From Rhodococcus sp. IITR03 (GTDB taxonomy: Bacteria > Actinomycetota > Actinomycetes > Mycobacteriales > Mycobacteriaceae), in assembly GCA_001017865.1 (NCBI GenBank), contig LATQ01000001.1:2770259-2775533 (forward strand): 5,275 nt of DNA, written 5' to 3'. Under the pieces are notes generated by a model. It did no database searches, was not told where the DNA came from, and saw nothing but the letters and a program-made list of their open reading frames with translations. The number at the start of each line of letters is the position of its first letter. The first letter of the stretch is position 1. A program made the translations under genes and the position numbers. Shown piece after piece: positions 1 through 5,275 of this stretch.

Positions 1-775
1 CGCGACGAGCAGCGCGTCGCCGCTCACGACGGTGCCGTCGGCGAGTTCGGACCGCAGCCGTCGCGACCGGACGGAACGCCCGGGCCGGATCGGCGAGGTG
101 GACGTCCCACTTGGCCGCGGCGAGTGCCGTGAACCGCTCGGAGACGTCGGCGTCGAGGTGCCGCAGCAGACGGTCGGTCCGCGCGATCACCGACACCCGC
201 GTGCCGAGCGCCGAGAAGACGTGGGCGAACTCCATCGCGATGAAGCCCGTCCCGAGGATCACGAGGGACTCGGGCAGTTTCGGCAGCCGCATGACGTCGT
301 CGCTCGTGTGATATCTCACACCGGAATCGAGTACCTCCTGCGGGATCGCGGGCCGCGAACCGGCCGCGACGACCACCTGATCCGCAGTGATCACCTCACC
401 GGTTCCGGTGTCGATGCGGCGCTCGCCGACGAACCGCGCGTGACCGTCGTAGACGGTGACGTTCGCGCAGTCCTCGCGGCGGTAGCGCTCCCCGCCCGCA
501 GCGATGGGATCGATGCGACCGAAGACCCGGTCGACGATGTCGTTCCACCGCACGCCGTCGATCGACGCGTCGACGCCGTACTTCGCCGCGGTGCGGACCG
601 TGTGGGCGACCTCGGCAGCGTAGACGTACATCTTCGTGGGGATGCAGCCCACGTTGAGGCAGGTGCCCCCGAAGGTGCCTTCTTCGAGGAGAGCGACGCG
701 CTTCCCGTCGTACCGCTCGTCGAGGATCGAATTCCCCGATCCTGTGCCGATGATCGCGAGGTCGTAGTGGGTCAC
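1..775 (-). CDS. mtr: Mycothione reductase (NADPH, FAD disulfide reductase), 3' end cut by window edge
   Basis: Reduces mycothione (mycothiol disulfide) back to mycothiol with NADPH in the cytoplasm, the actinobacterial counterpart of glutathione reductase. The GTG start at 775-773 gives MTHYDLAIIGTGSGNSILDE, a close match to remembered mycobacterial Mtr. Visible motifs: FAD-binding GTGSGN at residues 10-15; redox-active GTCLNVGCIPTK with Cys39 and Cys44; AAGSRP at 137-142; NADPH-binding GTGFIAMEFA at 175-184. The start is supported by GGGAGAG five bases upstream and by a GTGA overlap with the stop of the upstream hydrolase, so the pair is probably co-transcribed and translationally coupled. 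After about residue 235 the frame is lost between positions 70 and 57. Two one-base insertions, near 69 and 58, restore FRPGRDGLRSELADG running to GDALLVA at position 1. The rest of the NADPH domain and the dimerisation domain lie outside the window. Family assignment is secure; the breaks are probably sequence errors. Confidence 0.93.
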   Translation of the reverse strand, partial: MTHYDLAIIGTGSGNSILDERYDGKRVALLEEGTFGGTCLNVGCIPTKMYVYAAEVAHTVRTAAKYGVDASIDGVRWNDIVDRVFGRIDPIAAGGERYRREDCANVTVYDGHARFVGERRIDTGTGEVITADQVVVAAGSRPAIPQEVLDSGVRYHTSDDVMRLPKLPESLVILGTGFIAMEFAHVFSALGTRVSVIARTDRLLRHLDADVSERFTALAAAKWDVHLADPARAFRPVATAAVRTRRRHRRERRRAARR

Positions 776-1830
776 GCGTGCTCTCCCATGGGTCGGTGCA
801 GTACGGAAACGGTGGCGGAGTCGTCGGCCTCGGTTCGGGAACCGGAGGTGTCCGCCTCGTCCGCTCCGTCCAACCATTCCAGCCACAGGTCCAATTCCCG
901 GAAGGCCTCCGCCAGGGGACCGGGTGTGGACAGGAACACGTCGTGGCGGGCACCGTCGATCGGCACGATCGTCGTGCGGTTGCCGAGGCATCCCGCCCAT
1001 CGGGCTATCTGGCGGACGTCGAGGACCGCGTCGACGGTGTCGACGCTCGCGTCGTACCGCGGAGCGGAGCGGGAGGCACCGGACCGCAGGATCAGCGACG
1101 GCACCCCGATGTCGAGCCCGCGGTGCAGGACGGCCTGGCCGCGCCGCACGGCACGCAACCAGCCGAACCGGATGGGGAAGCCGGTCAACGGCTTCCAATC
1201 GAGGTCGTAGCGCCAGCCGTCGCTCTGCAGGCTGCGGCCGTAGGCTCGGTCTTCGGCAGCGGGATGAGCGCGCGGGGCCGGAGGCGGCCGACGACGTCGA
1301 TGGCCGCCGTGCCGACATTGCGCAGGTAGGACGGTCCCTGCAGGTCGAACCACGGGCTGTTCAGGACGAGACCCACGATGCCCGCCGCGGCAACCCCACC
1401 GGACCGGCGACGGAGCCGGTCGAGCCACAACGGCAGGACGAGCCCGCCCGTCGAGTGGGCCGCGAGCAGCACACCGCCACCGACCTCCTCGCGCACCACG
1501 CGCAGCGCTCGTCGAGCTCGGCGTCGTAGTGGGAGAGATCGGTGACGAAGTGAGGAGTGTGCCGGGTGCCCGCGAGCGGCCGCACTTGCGCAGGTCCAGT
1601 GCGAAGAAGCGGTAGCCGCGCGCCGCGAAGTGCTCGGCGAGGTGCTGCTGGAAGAAGTAGTCGGTGAAGCCGTGGACGTAGAGCACCGCGCGATCGGGGA
1701 GATCGGTGGACGGCGGCTGGTAGCGCACCAGGGTCGCCGAGATCTCGCCTTCGCCGTCGGGGTCGGTGCCCAGCGGCAGTTCGAGCTGCTCGTAGCCGTC
1801 TCCGAGGACGTCAGGACGCCAAGTAGTCAC
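772..1830 (-). CDS. Alpha/beta hydrolase (serine hydrolase, lysophospholipase-like), three apparent frameshifts
   Basis: Predicted cytoplasmic alpha/beta-fold serine hydrolase of unknown substrate, about 353 residues once repaired, resembling the hydrolase next to mtr in mycobacteria (Rv2854 from memory). Visible features from the GTG at 1830: oxyanion-loop HGFTDYFF at residues 53-60, nucleophile elbow AAHSTGG with Ser127, and a C-terminal GARHDVFLS with likely catalytic His297. I cannot assign the acid residue with confidence. The reading frame breaks near 1562, 1507 and 1245, each by one missing base. Adding one G at each gives RAPGHTPHFVTD, ELDEALRVVREE and LPKTEAYGRSL, all continuous. I chose the GTG at 1830 because AGGG sits seven bases upstream; the GTG at 1836 has it only one base away. 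The last residues, ending MGEHA, overlap the mtr start. Function beyond hydrolase is unknown; linkage to mtr hints at a role in thiol or detoxification metabolism, which is inference only. Confidence 0.85.
   Translation of the reverse strand: MTTWRPDVLGDGYEQLELPLGTDPDGEGEISATLVRYQPPSTDLPDRAVLYVHGFTDYFFQQHLAEHFAARGYRFFALDLRKCGRSRAPGTLLTSSPISPTTTPSSTSAARGARGGRWRCAARGPLDGRARPAVVARPAPSPVRWGCRGGHRGSRPEQPVVRPAGTVLPAQCRHGGHRRRRPPPAPRAHPAAEDRAYGRSLQSDGWRYDLDWKPLTGFPIRFGWLRAVRRGQAVLHRGLDIGVPSLILRSGASRSAPRYDASVDTVDAVLDVRQIARWAGCLGNRTTIVPIDGARHDVFLSTPGPLAEAFRELDLWLEWLDGADEADTSGSRTEADDSATVSVLHRPMGEHA
781..787 (-). promoter_or_regulatory. Ribosome binding site of mtr
   Basis: GGGAGAG on the minus strand lies five bases before the GTG at 775 and inside the last codons of the upstream hydrolase. 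It decides the mtr start. The ATG at 789-787 is in the hydrolase frame and is not an mtr start. Confidence 0.7.
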
Positions 1831-1833
1831 TAT

Positions 1834-1848
1834 CACACCCTAGGTGTG
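1834..1848. repeat. 15-bp inverted repeat CACACC-cta-GGTGTG, possible operator
   Basis: Two perfect 6-bp arms are separated by three bases, at the start of the hydrolase and within the region shared with the divergent mqo. A dyad of this size and place could bind a dimeric repressor of the hydrolase-mtr pair, or form a small hairpin in its mRNA over the AGGG. No known operator consensus is recognised. Confidence 0.4.
1838..1841 (-). promoter_or_regulatory. Weak Shine-Dalgarno deciding the hydrolase start
   Basis: AGGG on the minus strand is seven bases before the GTG at 1830 and only one base before the alternative GTG at 1836. This favours 1830 (protein beginning MTTWRPDVLG). The site lies inside an inverted repeat that could also affect its accessibility. 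Confidence 0.4.
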
Positions 1849-1887
1849 TTCGCCGACCACCGCTCATGGGTACACAATGAGGTGAAA

Positions 1888-1916
1888 TGAAACGCCGGAC
1901 CACGCGCGGGTAACCT
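1888..1916 (+). promoter_or_regulatory. Candidate mqo promoter (weak)
   Basis: TAACCT at 1911-1916 fits the loose actinobacterial TAnnnT -10 pattern. The hexamer 17 bases upstream, TGAAAC at 1888-1893, is a poor -35 match. If real, it would leave a leader of roughly 95 bases before mqo. This is pattern matching only. Confidence 0.25.
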
Positions 1917-1999
1917 GTCTGTCGCATTCGCGCGCCGCGTTGACGGGACACCCACGCGAGACGGTACCTCCGTACTTCGGCGGCGCGTGCGAACCAGAC

Positions 2000-2006
2000 A
2001 AGGAAG
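2000..2006 (+). promoter_or_regulatory. Ribosome binding site of mqo
   Basis: AAGGAAG lies 11 bases before the GTG at 2018. It supports that start over the TTG at 1940, whose extra 26 residues (beginning MTGHPRE) do not resemble the Mqo N-terminus. Confidence 0.55.
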
Positions 2007-2017
2007 TCGATTTCCCA

Positions 2018-3543
2018 GTGTCAGAGAACGTAGTAGCGAAGACCGACGTAGTGCTCGTGGGCGCGGGCATCATGAGCGCAACCCTCGGTGCGTTGTTGCG
2101 TCAGGTGCAGCCCGACTGGTCGATCACCGCGTTCGAGCGCCTCGACGCCGCGGCCGCCGAGAGCAGCGACCCCTGGAACAACGCCGGTACGGGCCACTCC
2201 GCGCTGTGTGAGCTCAACTACACCCCCGGGAAGCCGGACGGTTCGGTCGACATCGCGAAGGCCGTCAACGTCAACGAGCAGTTCCAGGTCTCGCGCCAGT
2301 TCTGGGCGTACGCCGTCGACAACGGCATCCTGTCCGACCCGAAGAACTTCATCAACCCGGTCCCGCACGTCAGCTTCGTGCACGGCGCCGAGAACGTGAA
2401 GTACCTGCGTGCCCGCTACGACGCCCTCGCCGGACATCCCCTCTTCGAGGGCATGGAGTACACCGAGAGCCCCGAGGTCTTCACCGAGCGCCTGCCGCTC
2501 ATGGGCAAGGGCCGCGACTTCTCCGACCCGGTCGCCCTGAACTGGACGCAGACCGGCACCGACGTCGACTTCGGCGCCCTCACCAAGCAGCTCATCAACC
2601 ACGTCGCGGCCTCCGGCGGCACCGTCTTCTTCGGCCACGAGGTCACCGACGTGTCCAAGCAGTCCGACGGCAGCTGGATCGTGAAGGTCCGCAACCGCCG
2701 CACCGGCGAGTCGCGCAAGGTCCAGGCCAAGTTCGTCTTCGTCGGCGCCGGCGGTGGCGCTCTCCACCTGCTGCAGAAGTCGGGCATCAAGGAGATCAAG
2801 GGCTTCGGTGGCTTCCCCGTCTCCGGTGCCTTCCTGCGCTGCACCAACCCGAGGTCATCGCGCAGCACAGCGCCAAGGTCTACGGCAAGGCCGCGGTCGG
2901 TGCCCCTCCGATGTCGGTGCCGCATCTCGACACCCGCGTCATCGGCGGCAAGCAGGGTCTGCTCTTCGGTCCCTACGCCGGCTGGTCGCCCAAGTTCCTC
3001 AAGCAGGGCGGCATCATGGACCTGCCCAAGTCCGTCAAGCCCGGCAACCTGATGTCGATGCTCGGCGTCGGCGTCACCGAGCTCGGCCTGGTCAAGTACC
3101 TCGTCGGTGAACTCATGCAGTCGCCCGCCGACCGTATCGGCACCCTCGCCGAGTTCGTGCCCGAGGCGCGCCTCGAGGACTGGGAGCTCATCGTCGCCGG
3201 TCAGCGCGTGCAGGTCATCCGCCGGAAGGGTGCGGGCGGTGTCCTCGAGTTCGGTACCGCCGTGGTCAACGCGGGCGACGGTTCGATCGCCGGTCTGCTC
3301 GGTGCGTCGCCGGGTGCCTCGACGGCCGTTCCGGCCATGCTCGACGTCCTCGAGCGCTGCTTCCCGCAGCAGTGGGCGGGCTGGCAGTCCAAGCTCCGCG
3401 AGATGGTCCCGTCGCTCGGCCTGAAGCTGTCCGACAACCCCGACCTGTTCCGCCAGGTCTGGGACCACAGCACGAAGTCGCTGCAGCTCGACGTCGTCTC
3501 CGACACCGTGGCCGAGGCGCCCGCAGAGGCCGCCGCGGTCTGA
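2018..3543 (+). CDS. mqo: Malate:quinone oxidoreductase (FAD), one apparent frameshift
   Basis: Membrane-associated FAD enzyme that oxidises malate to oxaloacetate and passes the electrons to the quinone pool, linking the TCA cycle to respiration without NAD. The GTG at 2018 gives [20 protein letters not shown], the typical Mqo start. Motifs: dinucleotide-binding GAGIMS at residues 15-20, acidic end of strand 2 at Glu40, [17 protein letters not shown] at 54-70, second FAD segment [10 protein letters not shown] from 243, and C-terminal GASPGAS at 429-435. One base is missing after 2850: AAC CCN GAG restores [20 protein letters not shown], and the frame then runs to TGA at 3541-3543. Repaired length is 508 residues, in the family range (the mycobacterial protein is about 490). 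It is transcribed away from the hydrolase-mtr pair and ends at a strong hairpin, so it is probably monocistronic. Taken uncorrected, it would be split near residue 277. Identity is very secure. Confidence 0.95.
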
Positions 3544-3554
3544 TCCGATCACTG

Positions 3555-3590
3555 CACCTGTGGCCCGGCGCGATGCCCGGGCCACAGGTG
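3555..3590 (+). terminator. Hairpin terminator after mqo (no U-tract)
   Basis: A perfect 14-bp inverted repeat, CACCTGTGGCCCGG at 3555-3568 and its complement at 3577-3590, encloses an 8-base loop. It starts 12 bases after the mqo stop codon. No run of T follows, which is common for actinobacterial terminators. It should separate mqo transcription from cysG. Confidence 0.8.
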
Positions 3591-3603
3591 TCCTGAAGGC
3601 GGG

Positions 3604-3613
3604 TCCGATCGGA
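3604..3613. repeat. 10-bp palindrome TCCGATCGGA upstream of cysG
   Basis: A perfect palindrome lies 26 bases before the cysG ATG, in the only space between the mqo terminator and cysG. The half TCCGATC also occurs at 3544-3550, before the terminator. It is a possible operator or chance; no regulator is recognised. Confidence 0.3.
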
Positions 3614-3639
3614 TTCGCCTCGACACGAGAGATGGAGAG

Positions 3640-4902
3640 ATGCCCGTGTCCGCTGCCGCTGAGGACGAGACCAGTTACCTGGTCGGACTCGATCTCCGTG
3701 GACGCCGCGTCGTGATCGTCGGAGGAGGCAGCGTCGCGCAGCGGCGTCTCGGTCTGCTCGTCGCGTCCGGTGCCGACGTCCACGTCGTAGCCCGGGCCGC
3801 GACCCCCGTGGTCGAGAGCATGGCGACGAAGGGCCGCATCTCCCTCGACGTGCGCGAATACCGCGACGGCGACCTCGACGGCGCGTGGTACGCCATGGCC
3901 TGCACCGACGAACCCGAGACCAACGCCGCGGTCGTCGCCGAAGCCGAACGCAACAGGATCTTCTGCGTCCGCGCCGACAACGCCCGTCACGGCAGCGCCG
4001 TCACCCCCGCCACGGCCCGCTACGAGGGCCTGACCGTCGGCGTCCTCGCCGGTGGCGACCACCGCCGGTCCGCCGCTGTGCGCACCTCGATCCGCGACGC
4101 TCTCGCCGGAGCGCCGTCCACCGAGCGTTCGCGGAGACCGCACCGAAGCCGGTCGGCGTCGCGCTCGTCGGCGGCGGACCGGGCGATCCCGATCTGATCA
4201 CTGTGCGCGGTCGCCGCCTCCTCGCTCGCGCCGACGTGGTCGTCGCCGACCATCTCGCCCCGCAGGAGCTGCTCGCGGAACTCGACTCGCACGTCGAGGT
4301 GATCGACGCGGCGAAGCTCCCGTACGGACGGCCATGGCCCAGCAGGTCATCAACGAGACCCTCATCGACCGCGCGAAGGCCGGCAAGTTCGTCGTCCGGC
4401 TCAAGGGCGGCGACCCGTACGTCTTCGGACGCGGCTACGAGGAACTCGAGGCCTGCACCGCGGCCGGCATCCCGGTGACCGTCGTCCCCGGTATCACCAG
4501 CGCGATCTCCGTGCCGTCCGCGGCCGGGATTCCCGTCACCCACCGCGGGGTCACCCACGAATTCGTCGTGGTGAGCGGCCACGTCGCGCCCGGACATCCC
4601 GACTCGCTCACCGACTGGGACGCGCTCGCCAAGCTGCGCGGCACCCTGGTCCTGCTCATGGCCGTCGAACGCATCGAGCAGTTCGCCGACGCCTGATCGC
4701 CGGCGGACGTCCCACCGACACCCCCGTGGTCGTCGTGCAGGAGGGCACGCTGAGCAGTCAGCGTGTGGTGCGTGCCGACCTGTCGACCGTCGCTCAGCGT
4801 GTCCGGGACGAGGCCGTGCGCCCGCCCGCGATCGTCGTGATCGGGCCGGTGGCCGGATTCGGACTCGATCCGCGGAGCGGCTCCGACTCGGACGGTGGGT
4901 AA
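3640..4902 (+). CDS. cysG: CysG-type siroheme synthase (precorrin-2 dehydrogenase/ferrochelatase + uroporphyrinogen-III methyltransferase), three apparent frameshifts
   Basis: Bifunctional cytoplasmic enzyme making siroheme for sulfite and nitrite reductases; its precorrin-2 intermediate is shared with the cobalamin pathway. Numbered from GTG 3646, the N-terminal NAD-binding domain has [13 protein letters not shown] (GGG at 26-28) and CTDEPETN with Asp88, matching the catalytic Asp of Met8/CysG. The C-terminal SAM methyltransferase domain has [14 protein letters not shown] from 176 and [17 protein letters not shown] (LKGGDP at 253-258). Single bases are missing near 4112, after 4330 and after 4692; repair gives [30 protein letters not shown] and [15 protein letters not shown], then TAA at 4900-4902. 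Repaired length is 421 residues (ATG 3640) or 419 (GTG 3646), shorter than E. coli CysG (457) and close to the mycobacterial protein. Both starts are possible: GAGAG lies 8 bases before the ATG and GGAG 8 bases before the GTG. It follows the mqo terminator and leads into the pump gene. Confidence 0.93.
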
Positions 4903-4904
4903 CG

Positions 4905-5275
4905 TTGGATCACGTGTCAGCCACCTCGCATCCGTCGGCCACCCGCGCGGTCGCTCTGGCCATGCTGGTCCTCAGCGGCCTCCAGTTGATGGTCGTGCTC
5001 GACGGAACGGTCGCGAACCTCGCGCTCGCGCCGCTGCAGAGCGATCTGGACTGTCGGATGCGGGTCGCAACTGGGTCCTCACCTCGTACGCTCTCGCTTT
5101 CGGCGGGTTGATGCTCCTCGCGGTCGTCTCGGCGACAGCTACGGGCGCAAACGCATGTTCATGGGTGGGGTGGGCCTGTTCACCCTGGCATCCCTGCTGT
5201 GCGGTCTGGCGACCGGCGAGGCGATGCTCATCGGCGCCCGCGCCCTGCAGGGCGTCGGCGCCGAGGTCCATTCGG
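4905..5275 (+). CDS. MFS drug/lipid efflux transporter, DHA2/EfpA-like, cut by right edge, two apparent frameshifts
   Basis: N-terminal part of an inner-membrane proton-driven major facilitator exporter; substrate unknown. Numbered from TTG 4905, the first hydrophobic helix is at about 15-35 and leads into LDGTVANLALAPLQ (Asp33), the DHA2-type helix-1 motif. After repair, the cytoplasmic motif A reads GGRLGDSYGRKR at 73-84, then a second helical stretch (MFMGGVGLFTLASLLCGLA) and RALQGVG around 113-119. One base is missing near 5051 (DLDLSDAGRNWVLTSYAL restored) and one near 5120 (LMLLGGRLGD restored). The final residues, GAEVHS, differ from the GAA common in the family and may reflect poor sequence at the edge. 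The start lies two bases after the cysG stop, with GGTGGG five bases upstream; GTG at 4914 is an alternative. The cysG-efpA order is also known to me from M. tuberculosis (Rv2847c-Rv2846c), so EfpA orthology is likely but not proven. Confidence 0.85.

Larger units (their letters stand above)
1837..2017. other. Divergent intergenic region between hydrolase-mtr and mqo
   Basis: This 181-base stretch must hold promoters for both directions. It contains part of the inverted repeat at 1834-1848, a short A-rich patch around 1872-1892 that stands out against the GC-rich background, a TAACCT hexamer at 1911-1916 as a possible mqo -10, and AAGGAAG before mqo. For the minus direction I see no clear -10/-35 pair. 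No small gene is convincing; the open frame from the TTG at 1940 into mqo lacks support as coding. Confidence 0.6.

Noticed and set aside
32..1210. 392-residue plus-strand open frame
   Set aside because: It lies antisense to mtr and the hydrolase, has shadow-like Arg/Asp/Val-rich composition and shows no family motif.
1940..2017. N-terminal extension of Mqo from TTG 1940
   Set aside because: The 26 extra residues look non-coding and do not match the family. GTG 2018 has a Shine-Dalgarno and the usual MSE...[13 protein letters not shown] start.
2021..2767. 248-residue minus-strand open frame inside mqo
   Set aside because: It is the mirror of the mqo reading frame in GC-rich DNA, with no recognisable domain.
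2911..3543. Separate gene in the second half of mqo
   Set aside because: Its protein is the uninterrupted C-terminal half of Mqo, and the frame opens upstream of 2911 as far as the missing base at 2850. It is one gene with a sequence error.
2416..4143. 575-residue open frame on the minus strand across mqo and cysG
   Set aside because: It is antisense to two well-identified genes, crosses the terminator hairpin and has low-complexity G/A/D/R-rich composition typical of high-GC shadow frames. It also spans the missing base at 2850, so its own frame would break on repair.
4326..4336. Programmed ribosomal frameshift in cysG
   Set aside because: No slippery heptamer is visible, and similar one-base shifts occur eleven times in five unrelated genes, so a systematic error explains them better.
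1..5275. Mobile element, CRISPR, tRNA/rRNA or defence system
   Set aside because: No transposase, integrase, repeat array, tRNA-like cloverleaf or defence domain was seen in any frame. All coding space is taken by conserved metabolic or transport genes.

Overview
The window reads as core chromosome from a high-GC, mycothiol-producing actinomycete, most likely Rhodococcus or a close Corynebacteriales relative. The evidence is a recognisable mycothione reductase, a quinone-linked malate dehydrogenase, a CysG fusion of the mycobacterial type, GTG/TTG starts and very high G+C at third codon positions. The genus is inferred from remembered protein similarity, not from a search.

Layout: positions 1-1836 hold a minus-strand pair, an alpha/beta hydrolase followed by mtr (mycothione reductase, cut by the left edge). 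The two overlap by four bases (GTGA). Positions 1837-2017 are a divergent intergenic region with an inverted repeat at the hydrolase start and a weak candidate mqo promoter. Positions 2018-3543 encode mqo (malate:quinone oxidoreductase), closed by a perfect 14-bp hairpin terminator. Positions 3640-4902 encode a CysG-type siroheme synthase, followed two bases later by a DHA2/EfpA-like MFS efflux pump cut by the right edge. As I remember it, the order mtr / hydrolase / mqo / cysG / efpA matches the M. tuberculosis Rv2855-Rv2846c neighbourhood, but here cysG directly follows mqo.

Functions: Mtr keeps mycothiol reduced using NADPH. Mqo feeds malate electrons to the quinone pool in the TCA cycle. 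CysG turns uroporphyrinogen III into siroheme, the cofactor of sulfite and nitrite reductases. The pump exports an unknown compound. These are conserved housekeeping functions, and I see no mobile element, CRISPR array, RNA gene or defence system.

The dominant oddity is technical. Every one of the five genes is broken by frameshifts, eleven in 5.3 kb. Each can be repaired by adding one G or C next to a short G/C run, after which family motifs run on without a break. This looks like systematic base undercalling in a draft sequence, not gene decay. Gene boundaries below are for the repaired reading, and intact genes are the expected biology. I did not find a convincing undescribed system.
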